From: Phycisphaerales bacterium
Lineage (GTDB): Bacteria > Planctomycetota > Phycisphaerae > Phycisphaerales > SM1A02
Direction of reading: 5' to 3'
Length of the DNA stretch: 32,118 nt
Assembly (NCBI GenBank): GCA_030748455.1
Contig: JASMLY010000083.1
Location: forward strand, 1 to 32,118
Positions 16,343-23,787 of this stretch are shown piece by piece; position 1 is the stretch's first letter; every line of letters starts with the position of its first letter. Both the position numbers and the translations under genes were made by a program. Below the pieces are notes generated by a model. It was not told the DNA's origin. It made no database searches and worked only from the letters and a program-made list of their open reading frames with translations.

Positions 16343-18618
16343 GGATTTGCCTCTAGATATCCTTCGTTCTTGAGTGCATGCAAAACTTGGTTGGCGACTG
16401 GTCCTGCAACTCTACCACCACTCCCGCCATGTTCAATCAAAACAGCAACAATAACCGCCGGTGTCGTCTCGTTTTGATGCGAAGCCATCACTACAAACCA
16501 AGAATGATCCAGACCAACAATCGGCGTTGCTTCATGCGTGGGCTTGTACGGAGGTGCTTCTGCAGTGCCAGTTTTTCCCCAGAGCCGTACACCATCCACG
16601 GTAAAAATTGGCTCACTATCACTTGGGCCAAACCGCAACAAAGAACCTGTACCGTACTCTTTGGCAAGCGAATCTTGCAAACCCTCGAGTGCCAACGAGA
16701 CACCCCTTGTATTGAGTTCCAAATCAAGCCGATCCCGCTCTGTATTTTTTAACAGGGTTGGGGAGAGCCAAACACCACCCCTTGCAAGTGTTGCATACGA
16801 TGCTGCCGCATGTAAGGGTGACCACGTAATTGGACCTTGCCCAATTGCCATGCTGATAGTCTCAAAAGCAAGCTCCCCTTTTCGTTGCCAACCCGAAATG
16901 GCCTCTACATCGGGCGTGTGTCCTTGCGATCCTGTTGCATGGACATCTGTAAGTCGAGCAGAGAGTGGTTGAGCGAGCCCGAACTTCTCGTACCATTCGA
17001 GAAGAGAATGAAACCCTAGACGCGAACCAAGTTCGTAAAAGAAAATGTTACAAGACCGCGCAAGCGCATCGACAGCTTTCAACGTTCCATGCGTTGCGAA
17101 GTTATACCCCTCTCTATAAATCCAACATCTCGCTGCATGTGTAATGTTTTCAAAATAATGACCTGTACAATTGATTTCCTCATCAACACCAAACTGACCC
17201 TCAGTTGTTGCTGCAGCAAGCACAAGTGGCTTCACAATCGAACCTGCAGGATACAAACCGTCTGCTGCTCTATTGAGCCATGGATATCCCTCCACATCTT
17301 CTTCGTCACGCAGTGCTGGCGTTGAAGCCATAGCAAGCACCCCACTCTCCGCATCTAGAATGACGACAGCACCTCGAAGTGGTGTTCCAACGGGTAAACC
17401 TGCGTTTCGATGCCACGGCTGTACTGTCATTAATCCTGTTTGAGGGGCAAGAACTGCTTCGATTCGTGCTTGCAACGCGATGTCGATTGTGAGTTGCACG
17501 TTCGATCCCCCAACTGGAGGTGTTCTTTCTCGTTCAACGCCATGGCGATCTTGTACGATTCTGCCACGGGTCCCTCGAAGTAGATTTTCCAGTGAAAGTT
17601 CTAACCCCCGATGACCAACCTGATCTCCAATGCGGTATCCACCGAGGTCTTTCCCCTCATTGAACGGTCGCCGCTCTATGTCCTGTGCCCAAACTTTTTG
17701 TCGGATATCTCCCAAGAGAAGTTCGCCTACGCCGAGGAGTTCTATCGTGTCAATTCTGTTCTCCCTTAACGGTCGAGGTAGCGTTGATCGATCAAGTAAG
17801 ACTGTTTGATGTAATGCCGGATATGAACGATGCCTTGCATGGCGTACTTCCAATGCGTCGTCGAGTTGCATACTGAGCTGTGTCAAATCCATTGCAAGCG
17901 CATCTGCAACTGCAGGAAAGAGTACATGAGAGGATCGCTGTTCGAGGATCGGCTGCTGTTTAAAATCCTCGATACTCCCATACCGTTTTACATGGGCTTC
18001 CTCTTGTCGTTGCCAAACTACTTCTGCAGTCTTATTGACATGTTGTTTGATTCGTTCTGCTCGCTGTTCGATTTCAACAAGCGGTACGCCCGTTGCAGAT
18101 GAGAGTAACTCCCAAAACTGGGTTAACTCTTCTTCATGCCTAGGGAGTACTTGCTCTTTAAGTTTCTGCCGTTCATCTGGGGAAATCGAATTCCATACTT
18201 CTCGATCAACACTTCTCTTTGCATGGGCTAGGGCTGCGGCTTTCGCTCGATCACCTGTGATCAAATCCCACGGTACTGCGACATCAAATGTTGGAACATC
18301 CTCAGCGAGAACCCTTCCCTTTGCATCCAAAATGCTCCCACGCCATGTTGGAAGATATGTTTTGCGATAAAGCCGCCCTTTTGCTTTTTCAAGGCGGTGC
18401 GATCCTTGCACAATCGTCAATTCTGACACTCGCAGTACCAATATCCCAAGAACGCCCAAAAAGACAAGGGCAAGGGCGAGAAGGCGGCGATGGAATAACA
18501 ACAAGTGGTGAATAATGGGAATCCTACTTGCACATCGAATTATATGGTCAAGGATCCCCACTTCACCGTAAAAAAGTGGTCGAAGAAGGGGTTGCCGTTC
18601 ATGTAGATTGAGACTCAC
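16339..18618 (-). CDS. mrdA: Penicillin-binding protein 2 (class B PBP, transpeptidase)
   Basis: 759 residues, longer than the usual roughly 600-650. Features in order: one membrane span (about 45-63), the dimerisation domain starting TWRGSILDAKGRVLAEDVPTFDVAV, and the transpeptidase domain with the catalytic YPAGSIVKP (SxxK, around residue 460), LARSCNIFFYELGS (SxN) and LWGKTGTAEAPP (KTG). It cross-links peptidoglycan during elongation, working with RodA, which is encoded immediately downstream. A charged, helical insertion of about 140 residues lies in the N-terminal periplasmic part (about 120-260). The start is uncertain: GTG at 18618 has no ribosome binding site, and GTG at 18561 is also possible. 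The gene is divergent from the tRNA-Gln/glmU transcription unit. Confidence 0.93.
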   Translation of the reverse strand: MSLNLHERQPLLRPLFYGEVGILDHIIRCASRIPIIHHLLLFHRRLLALALVFLGVLGILVLRVSELTIVQGSHRLEKAKGRLYRKTYLPTWRGSILDAKGRVLAEDVPTFDVAVPWDLITGDRAKAAALAHAKRSVDREVWNSISPDERQKLKEQVLPRHEEELTQFWELLSSATGVPLVEIEQRAERIKQHVNKTAEVVWQRQEEAHVKRYGSIEDFKQQPILEQRSSHVLFPAVADALAMDLTQLSMQLDDALEVRHARHRSYPALHQTVLLDRSTLPRPLRENRIDTIELLGVGELLLGDIRQKVWAQDIERRPFNEGKDLGGYRIGDQVGHRGLELSLENLLRGTRGRIVQDRHGVERERTPPVGGSNVQLTIDIALQARIEAVLAPQTGLMTVQPWHRNAGLPVGTPLRGAVVILDAESGVLAMASTPALRDEEDVEGYPWLNRAADGLYPAGSIVKPLVLAAATTEGQFGVDEEINCTGHYFENITHAARCWIYREGYNFATHGTLKAVDALARSCNIFFYELGSRLGFHSLLEWYEKFGLAQPLSARLTDVHATGSQGHTPDVEAISGWQRKGELAFETISMAIGQGPITWSPLHAAASYATLARGGVWLSPTLLKNTERDRLDLELNTRGVSLALEGLQDSLAKEYGTGSLLRFGPSDSEPIFTVDGVRLWGKTGTAEAPPYKPTHEATPIVGLDHSWFVVMASHQNETTPAVIVAVLIEHGGSGGRVAGPVANQVLHALKNEGYLEANP

Positions 18619-18638
18619 AAGGGATATTCTGATATAAT
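18608..18638 (+). promoter_or_regulatory. Strong extended -10 promoter for the leader / tRNA-Gln / glmU unit
   Basis: TGATATAAT (18630-18638) is a perfect extended -10 (TGn plus consensus TATAAT). TTGAGA (18608-18613) is a possible -35 with a long 19-bp spacer. Transcription would start at about 18645. The -35 lies within the first codons of the divergent PBP2 gene, so the two directions share control DNA. Confidence 0.65.
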
Positions 18639-18644
18639 CCCCAA

Positions 18645-18854
18645 CCTTCTACCTCAAATGGGGCCGTCGGTGACAGATCGGATATCTGGCGCTGCACTGG
18701 GCATTGTCGCGGCGACAGATGCTCGAGCCTCGGGAAGAATTCGCCGCGGACGTGCTAGGCATGCAGCTGCACCCTCCGCGATCTACAGTTGTCGATCCAA
18801 CGAGATCGACAGGAGGAACGCTGCGTTGTGCCACGCACTTCGCATCTCACATTT
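18645..18854 (+). ncRNA. GC-rich structured leader or small RNA of unknown function upstream of tRNA-Gln
   Basis: This 210-bp stretch between the promoter and tRNA-Gln is visibly richer in G+C than the flanking genes and can form several local hairpins: CAGAT/ATCTG (18674-18688), a 9-bp stem with one bulged G (18701-18709 with 18713-18722), CGCGGA/TCCGCG enclosing GTGC/GCAC (18745-18780), TGTCGAT/ATCGACA (18790-18811), and TGCGT/ACGCA (18822-18837). Short frames run through it, but none resembles a protein or has a credible start. I tested by eye for signatures of RNase P, tmRNA, SRP RNA, 6S RNA, the T-box and common riboswitches and found none. It may be an independent small RNA, a tRNA precursor leader or a regulator of glmU. 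Confidence 0.45.
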
Positions 18855-18926
18855 TGGCCCGTGGTGTAATCGGTAACACACCTGGTTTTGATCCAGGCAT
18901 TCCAAGTTCAAGTCTTGGCGGGCCAG
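18855..18926 (+). tRNA. tRNA-Gln (anticodon TTG)
   Basis: 72 nt fold into a complete cloverleaf: acceptor TGGCCCG (18855-18861) with CGGGCCA (18919-18925), D-stem GTG/CAC, anticodon stem CCTGG/CCAGG with loop TTTTGAT and anticodon TTG at 18888-18890, and T-arm CCAAG-TTCAAGT-CTTGG. The discriminator is G18926, as expected for tRNA-Gln. CCA is not encoded and must be added after transcription. The tRNA lies in the same direction as, and 26 bp ahead of, glmU, so it is probably processed from a shared transcript. Confidence 0.95.
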
Positions 18927-18952
18927 TTCCACACTAAGGAACAACAACAGAG

Positions 18953-19738
18953 ATGACTCACGATTCGAACAATCAAACCCCACTTGCAGCGATCATCCTC
19001 GCTGCTGGAAAAGGCACGCGCATGCAAAGCGATTTGCCAAAGGTGTTGCACCCCGTCTCAAACAAACCAATGGTGCAATGGGTTGTGGATGCAGTTGCCG
19101 AAGCAGGTATCACTCGAACGATACTTGTTGTTGGGCACGGCGCAGATGAAGTGAAAGCGACGATTCCTCATTGTGAGTTCGTACTTCAAGATCCACAACT
19201 CGGTACAGGTCATGCTGTTGATGTCTGTAGAGAGGCACTGCAAGATTTTGAAGGCAACATTGTCATCCTTGGTGGTGATGGCCCACTCATTCGCTCGCAT
19301 ACGATCACAGAGATGATCAAGGTTCAAGAAACAACGAACGCCTCAGCAACACTCGCAACCTCTGTCATACCTGATCCTACTGGGTATGGTCGTATTGTTC
19401 GTGATGCCAATGATCGGTTCCTCGCAATCATCGAACATAAGAACGCCAACCGAAAGCAACTGGCAATTCACGAAGTCTATCCAAGTTACGCGATTTTCAA
19501 TTCCGCATCACTCTGGTCGTGCCTTGATCATTTAGAGCGCAACCCAGTGAGTAACGAATACTATCTCACTGAAGTCCCCTCGATGATGCTCGACAAAAAT
19601 GAAAAGGTCGAACTGATTAACTCCGTTCCACCAGAAGACATTCTTTCGATCAACACCCCTGAGCAACTTGCTGAAGTCGAAGCGTTTCTAAATGCACGTC
19701 TTCAAGCAAAACTGGAGTCAACACATGAGCCACGATGA
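18953..19738 (+). CDS. UDP-N-acetylglucosamine pyrophosphorylase domain protein (GlmU N-terminal half only)
   Basis: 261 residues that match only the uridyltransferase half of GlmU. Motifs: AAIILAAGKGTRMQSDLPKV with the nucleotide-binding G-x-G-T-R-M and the catalytic K, QDPQLGTGHAV, ILGGDGPLI, and VSNEYYLTEVPSM. It would join UTP and GlcNAc-1-phosphate to make UDP-GlcNAc, the entry to peptidoglycan and LPS synthesis. The left-handed beta-helix acetyltransferase domain of full GlmU (about 456 residues) is missing, so acetylation of GlcN-1-P must come from another protein. The ATG at 18953 has only a distant AAGGA. It overlaps prs by 14 bp. Confidence 0.88.
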   Translation: MTHDSNNQTPLAAIILAAGKGTRMQSDLPKVLHPVSNKPMVQWVVDAVAEAGITRTILVVGHGADEVKATIPHCEFVLQDPQLGTGHAVDVCREALQDFEGNIVILGGDGPLIRSHTITEMIKVQETTNASATLATSVIPDPTGYGRIVRDANDRFLAIIEHKNANRKQLAIHEVYPSYAIFNSASLWSCLDHLERNPVSNEYYLTEVPSMMLDKNEKVELINSVPPEDILSINTPEQLAEVEAFLNARLQAKLESTHEPR

Positions 19739-20711
19739 TCATAAACAGATGAAAATCTTTTCGGCAACTGGCGGAGCACACCTTGCTGAAGGGATGTGCA
19801 AACATCTCGAACTCCCTCTTGCTGCCGCAACGGTTGAACGGTTTCCTGATGGTGAAATCATTGTAAAAATCGATGAAGATATCCGAGGTCGTGATTGTTT
19901 TATTGTTCAATCGACCTCGATGCCCGTCAACGAAACGTTGATGGAATTGCTCATTTGGATCGATACATTACGAAGAGCATCGGCTGGACGCATCACTGCA
20001 GTCATCCCCTACTTCGGATACGCAAGGCAAGATCGAAAAGACGAAGGAAGAGTTCCAATTACCGCAAAACTCGTCGCGAATCTCATCACAGCCGCTGGCG
20101 CTGAACGCGTCGTTTGCATGGATCTTCATGCTGCTCAAATCCAAGGATTCTTCGACATCCCTGTAGATCACTTGACTGCAACGAAAGTCTTCTGCGATCA
20201 TTTTGCAACTCAAGAAGATATGCAAGGCGACAATATGGTGATTGTTTCACCAGATGTTGGCAATGTAAAAGTTGCAAATATGTATGCGGGACTGCTTGAT
20301 GCAAAACTTGCAATCATCGACAAGAGAAGAGATTCAGGAAGCGAAGTTGTTTCAAAAAGGCTCATCGGGAATGTCGAAGGTAAAGTCGTACTCATGGTTG
20401 ACGATATGATCTCGACCGCGGGAACGATTTGCGAAGCAGCAAGGCTTGTCACCGAACACGGAGCAACAAAAATTATTGCAGCAGCAACACACGGCGTTTG
20501 TGTTGGGCCAGCAATCGAACGAATTACTGATTCGCCAATTTCCGAAGTTGTCATCACAGATACCATCTTCCCTGACGATCGTCTCACAGGTTTGGGAGAA
20601 AAACTTAACGTATTGAGTGTTGCTCGTTATCTTGGCGAAGCAGTACATCGAATTCATCACCACATGTCAATCTCTGCGTTGTTTACTCGCGGAGAAGGTC
20701 CGAAGAAATAG
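19725..20711 (+). CDS. prs: Ribose-phosphate pyrophosphokinase (PRPP synthase)
   Basis: 328 residues, normal for class I PRPP synthase. It makes phosphoribosyl pyrophosphate from ribose 5-phosphate and ATP for purine, pyrimidine, histidine and NAD synthesis in the cytosol. Motifs: VERFPDGEIIVKI, YFGYARQDRKD (ATP and flexible loop), DLHAAQIQGFFDIPVDHL, and the PRPP-binding loop VLMVDDMISTAGTICEAA. The ATG at 19725 is chosen because GGAG precedes it by 7 nt and the product begins at the family N-terminus; a longer frame from 19692 adds 11 residues with no match. The glmU-prs-rplY-pth order is seen in many bacteria. Confidence 0.96.
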   Translation: MSHDDHKQMKIFSATGGAHLAEGMCKHLELPLAAATVERFPDGEIIVKIDEDIRGRDCFIVQSTSMPVNETLMELLIWIDTLRRASAGRITAVIPYFGYARQDRKDEGRVPITAKLVANLITAAGAERVVCMDLHAAQIQGFFDIPVDHLTATKVFCDHFATQEDMQGDNMVIVSPDVGNVKVANMYAGLLDAKLAIIDKRRDSGSEVVSKRLIGNVEGKVVLMVDDMISTAGTICEAARLVTEHGATKIIAAATHGVCVGPAIERITDSPISEVVITDTIFPDDRLTGLGEKLNVLSVARYLGEAVHRIHHHMSISALFTRGEGPKK

Positions 20712-20726
20712 ATAGGAAAGAATCAA

Positions 20727-21389
20727 ATGTCTCAAGATACCCCACAGGTAAAAGTAGAATTGCGAGAAAAAGTAGGCACAAGGTATGCCCAACGCCTTCG
20801 CAAAAATGGCCGCCTTCCAGCGTCCATTTATGGATCAGGAAGCGACCCCGTTTCTGTTAGTGTTGACGAAAAAGAGATCATCAACCACCTGCAACATGGC
20901 AGCCATGTCATGGAACTCGACAATGGAGATGGCTCCCCTGCAACAGTTCTCGTCAAAGATCTCCAATTTGGTTACCTCGGCGACAATCTCATCCACATCG
21001 ATTTTGCCCGCGTGAACCTTTCCCAAATCGTCACGATCAACACGAAACTTGAAATCAATGGTAAGCCAACAAATGCCTCGGAATCTGGAGCGATGCTCGA
21101 GATCGTCAGACCAGAAATCGAAATCGAATGTATGGTGAAGGACATCCCTAGCACAATTTCAGTGGACCTCTCTACTGTTGAAGAAGTCTTCACAATTGGT
21201 GACCTTGTTCTTCCAGATGGCGTGAAGGCAACGCTCGACGAAGCTCGCCATATCGCTCACGTAACATTCGTACAAGAAGAAATTGAAGAAGTAGAAGGCG
21301 ATGTCGAAGGCTCTGAAGAATCCACACCTGAAGTCATCGGTGACAGTGATGCACCAAGCGAAGAAACGAATGAAGGCGAAGGTGAGTAA
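20727..21389 (+). CDS. rplY: 50S ribosomal protein L25/TL5/Ctc
   Basis: 220 residues of the two-domain Ctc/TL5 type rather than the short E. coli L25. The N-terminal 5S rRNA-binding domain (about 5-100) has GTRYAQRLRKNGRLPASIYG and the IHIDFARVN end motif; the C-terminal beta domain (about 101-182) has VEVxxxG-like strands and GDLVLPDGVKATLDEARHIAHV. Beyond residue 183 is an acidic, Glu/Ser-rich tail. It binds 5S rRNA and stabilises the central protuberance of the 50S subunit. AGGAAAG (20714-20720) precedes the ATG by 6 nt. It lies 15 bp after prs. Confidence 0.94.
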   Translation: MSQDTPQVKVELREKVGTRYAQRLRKNGRLPASIYGSGSDPVSVSVDEKEIINHLQHGSHVMELDNGDGSPATVLVKDLQFGYLGDNLIHIDFARVNLSQIVTINTKLEINGKPTNASESGAMLEIVRPEIEIECMVKDIPSTISVDLSTVEEVFTIGDLVLPDGVKATLDEARHIAHVTFVQEEIEEVEGDVEGSEESTPEVIGDSDAPSEETNEGEGE

Positions 21390-21392
21390 GTA

Positions 21393-21989
21393 ATGAAGTT
21401 GATCGTTGGTCTTGGCAATCCTGGCTCGAAGTACAACGGATCTCGGCACAATGTCGGGTTCGATGTTGTGGACCACATTGCCAAACAAATCGCCCCAAGC
21501 GAACCTGCACGATCAAAATTTGATTCCATCTATGTTGAAACACAACACGATGGAGAAAAATTATTACTGATGAAGCCCCAAACATTCATGAATCGTAGTG
21601 GTCAAGCAGTCACGCAAGCACTGACCTTTTATAAGGCGGATCCTGTTGAGAGCCTTTTAGTCATTGTTGACGACATTCACTTGCCCTGCGGTTCTATACG
21701 TTTACGAACTGACGGATCTGCTGGCGGACACAATGGCTTGCACGATATTACAAATCATATCGGTGACGGAAATTGGTCGCGCTTACGAATTGGCATAGAC
21801 GAGCCGGGCGATATCCCCCAAGCATCGTATGTCCTTGGCAGATTTACAACAGAACAGCAGGAACAAATGGTTCCTGCAATCGAGGCTGCTGTCGCATCAA
21901 CGCTTACTTGGCTAAGAGAAGGCGCTAGTGAAGCTATGAACAAACACAATCAAAAGCGGGAAACCGCACAACCCAATGAGGAAATTTAA
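21393..21989 (+). CDS. pth: Peptidyl-tRNA hydrolase
   Basis: 198 residues. It cleaves peptidyl-tRNA released from stalled ribosomes, recycling tRNA. Conserved: VGLGNPGSKYNGSRHNVGFD containing the catalytic His, KPQTFMNRSGQAV with the substrate-clamping Asn, VDDIHLPCGSIRLRTDGSAGGHNGL, and RLRIGIDEPGD. It starts 3 bp after the rplY stop and ends directly against the rpsF start, so it is an operon member. Translation probably couples to the gene before it. No anomalies. Confidence 0.97.
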   Translation: MKLIVGLGNPGSKYNGSRHNVGFDVVDHIAKQIAPSEPARSKFDSIYVETQHDGEKLLLMKPQTFMNRSGQAVTQALTFYKADPVESLLVIVDDIHLPCGSIRLRTDGSAGGHNGLHDITNHIGDGNWSRLRIGIDEPGDIPQASYVLGRFTTEQQEQMVPAIEAAVASTLTWLREGASEAMNKHNQKRETAQPNEEI

Positions 21990-22541
21990 ATGAGTAACGA
22001 ACGAATCCGAACCTATGAGGGCATGTTCCTCTTCCCACAAGCAGCAACTGCGAACTTACAAGATGCCGCTGACCATATCAAAGAGATTCTTGATCGCTGC
22101 GGTGCAACAATCAAGAGTTTTCGAAAATGGGATGATCGCCGCCTTGCATACGAAGTGCAAGGGAACAAACGAGGTGTCTATTTCTTGGCATACTTCACAG
22201 CCCCCACTTCTGCCCTTGCAGACATTGAGCGACGATGTAACCTTTCAGAAGAAATTCTTCGGACAATGGTAACGTCTGCAGAACATATTCCTACGGAAAT
22301 CATTGAAGCAAATGAAGGTCAAGAAGATCTTGCAGCTGAGATTAAATTGCGAAGCGAAAAAACAAGCGAGGGTAGTTCTGCCTCAAGTAGTACCCTCTCG
22401 AAGAAGAGAGAAGCAACACCTGAAACATCTAAAGAGCCGACCGACGTTGAACAGAGCCCCGTAGCCTCTGAAACTGAAGGCGAGGAAGAAGCCAAGAACA
22501 TTGTTGAAGGGTCTACTGAAGAGGTTTCCTCAGACGCATAA
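21990..22541 (+). CDS. rpsF: 30S ribosomal protein S6 with long acidic C-terminal extension
   Basis: 183 residues; typical S6 is about 95-135. The core (about 7-105) matches S6: IRTYEGMFLFPQAA, DRRLAYEVQGNKRGVYFLAYF and a CNLSEEILRTMV helix. Residues about 107-183 form a Ser/Glu/Thr-rich, probably disordered acidic tail. S6 binds S18 and 16S rRNA at the platform of the 30S subunit. GAGGAA (overlapping the pth end) precedes the ATG. rpsF is followed by ssb, the usual order, but rpsR (S18), its binding partner, does not appear between ssb and rplI. Confidence 0.93.
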   Translation: MSNERIRTYEGMFLFPQAATANLQDAADHIKEILDRCGATIKSFRKWDDRRLAYEVQGNKRGVYFLAYFTAPTSALADIERRCNLSEEILRTMVTSAEHIPTEIIEANEGQEDLAAEIKLRSEKTSEGSSASSSTLSKKREATPETSKEPTDVEQSPVASETEGEEEAKNIVEGSTEEVSSDA

Positions 22542-22557
22542 TGCCTTTTGGCCCTTT

Positions 22558-22588
22558 TTGATAATACTCTCATTTCTTCTGTTAGAAT
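22558..22588 (+). promoter_or_regulatory. Candidate internal promoter for ssb
   Basis: TGTTAGAAT (22580-22588) fits an extended -10 (TGn-TAGAAT), with TTGATA (22558-22563) as a possible -35 and a 19-bp spacer. The start would fall about 20 nt before the ssb ATG, leaving room for GGAG (22604-22607). The 73-bp rpsF-ssb gap is larger than other gaps in the operon, which also fits a promoter here. Confidence 0.45.
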
Positions 22589-22614
22589 GAAAGAGTCACA
22601 CATGGAGAACACTG

Positions 22615-23016
22615 ATGCCTAGTTATAACAAAGTATTACTCATGGGAAACCTCACACGGGATCCCCAACTCAAACAAACTCCTAACAACATGTCTGTTGC
22701 GGAAATTGGGCTTGCGTGCAACCGCAAGTTCAAGGGCAAAGATGGTGAAATGCGTGAAGAGACTACCTTCGTCGACTGCGAAGCTTGGGGGCGAACTGCT
22801 GAAACGATGTCTAAGTATCTCAGCAAGGGGCGACCAGTTTTTGTTGAGGGCAGGCTAAAACTTGACCAATGGCAGGATAAAGAAGGAAACAATCGTTCCA
22901 AATTACGAGTTGTGATTGAAAGTTTCCAGTTTATTGATAGCCGCGGTGGTCAATCTTCCACACCGTCACATGAACCTGCAACCACTGCTCCTCCTGCAGA
23001 TGATGTCCCGTTCTAA
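22615..23016 (+). CDS. ssb: Single-stranded DNA-binding protein
   Basis: 133 residues with the OB fold: YNKVLLMGNLTRDPQLKQTP at the start, EETTFVDCEAWGRTAETMSKYLSKGRPVFVEGRLK in the middle, and a short Pro/Ala linker ending in the acidic tip DDVPF, the docking site for repair and replication proteins. It coats single-stranded DNA as a tetramer during replication, recombination and repair. The linker is short compared with E. coli Ssb (178 residues). The start is supported by GGAG 7 nt upstream. It is flanked by rpsF and rplI and may have its own promoter. Confidence 0.96.
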   Translation: MPSYNKVLLMGNLTRDPQLKQTPNNMSVAEIGLACNRKFKGKDGEMREETTFVDCEAWGRTAETMSKYLSKGRPVFVEGRLKLDQWQDKEGNNRSKLRVVIESFQFIDSRGGQSSTPSHEPATTAPPADDVPF

Positions 23017-23032
23017 TATACTACTCCTCTCC

Positions 23033-23050
23033 TGCGGTCCGGCAACCGCA
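23033..23050 (+). other. Hairpin in the ssb-rplI gap
   Basis: TGCGGT (23033-23038) and ACCGCA (23045-23050) form a 6-bp stem with loop CCGGCA, followed by a second GC-rich patch near 23070-23080. There is no T-tract, so it is not an intrinsic terminator. It sits in the 93-bp space where rpsR is often found. A role in translation control of rplI or in mRNA processing is possible but untested. Confidence 0.35.
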
Positions 23051-23109
23051 ACACCATAACGCTGAGGTCGTGCCGGTGGCTTCTAACTTTCCTTTGAAAG
23101 GACACCTCA

Positions 23110-23703
23110 ATGGCTAGCACAAAAAGAATTGAGCTCTTGCTCAATAGCAATGTTGAAAATCTAGGTATCGTCGGTGATATTGTCCGTGTACGTATAGGCT
23201 ATGCACGGAATTACCTGCTACCGATGGGCGTCGCTGAAATACCTACGCCTGAAAAAATAGAATCCCTCGCAGCGGAGCGTGCAATCGCCCTCCAAAAATA
23301 TGAAGAAAATCAATCAAGACAAGCAGCATTGATCGACCGACTCGAAGATATCACGCTCACACTCACAAGAAGTGCGAACGATCAAGGTGGGCTCTATGGC
23401 TCTGTTACGCAACGAGATATTTCAGATGCACTTGCAGAAAACGATTTTGAGATACCAACCCGCGCCATTCGGCTTCACCAGGCAATTCGTCGCATCGGTG
23501 AATACAGCGTCACGATTCAGTTTGGCAAAGAGCTCCGTACGGATATCGAAATTATTGTGAATCCAGACCGCCCACTTGAAGATCGCGAAGAAATGGAGTT
23601 TGATGATGAAGGCAACCTGATCATCGTGGAAAAACCAGCAGAACCCACTGCTGAAGAAAGCGCTTCCTCGCAAGAAGAAGAAAACGCAGAACCAACTTCA
23701 TAA
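23110..23703 (+). CDS. rplI: 50S ribosomal protein L9 with acidic C-terminal extension
   Basis: 197 residues; typical L9 is about 148. The N-terminal 23S-binding domain is clear (IELLLNSNVENLGIVGDIVRVRIGYARNYLLPMGVAEI), followed by the long connecting helix (about 48-78) and the C-terminal domain with GGLYGSVTQRDISDAL. Residues after about 155 are an acidic Glu-rich tail. L9 sits at the base of the L1 stalk and affects reading-frame maintenance. AAAGGA lies 9 nt before the ATG. It is the last gene of the plus-strand operon, followed by a strong terminator. Confidence 0.95.
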   Translation: MASTKRIELLLNSNVENLGIVGDIVRVRIGYARNYLLPMGVAEIPTPEKIESLAAERAIALQKYEENQSRQAALIDRLEDITLTLTRSANDQGGLYGSVTQRDISDALAENDFEIPTRAIRLHQAIRRIGEYSVTIQFGKELRTDIEIIVNPDRPLEDREEMEFDDEGNLIIVEKPAEPTAEESASSQEEENAEPTS

Positions 23704-23731
23704 TTCCCCCACACAACAGTCCCTATCAAAG

Positions 23732-23770
23732 ACAACGGGTTCGTCTAAGACGAACCCGTTGTTATTTTTG
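23732..23770 (+). terminator. Intrinsic terminator after rplI
   Basis: A perfect 14-bp inverted repeat (23732-23745 with 23749-23762, core AACGGGTTCGTC, loop TAA) is followed by TATTTTTGTT. It ends the glmU-rplI operon. On the minus strand the tail is weak, so it mainly serves the plus strand, although the long stem may also block transcripts coming from the convergent gene at 24186. Confidence 0.92.
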
Positions 23771-23787
23771 TTAAGGGATCGGCGGCT

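Noticed and set aside
18805..18826. AGGAGGAACGCTGCG resembling the T-box consensus near a tRNA and a downstream gene
   Set aside because: It lacks the AGGGTGGNACCGCG spacing and no Stem I, specifier loop or antiterminator can be drawn; glmU is also not a typical T-box target.
18658..18937. Short open frames on both strands across the GC-rich leader and tRNA-Gln
   Set aside because: They run into the tRNA or have no plausible start, no family likeness and unusual Arg/Ala-rich composition expected of random GC-rich DNA.
22542..22560. GCCTTTTGGC followed by T's after rpsF
   Set aside because: Three-base stem, not stable enough for a terminator; I kept the overlapping -10/-35 as a promoter candidate instead.
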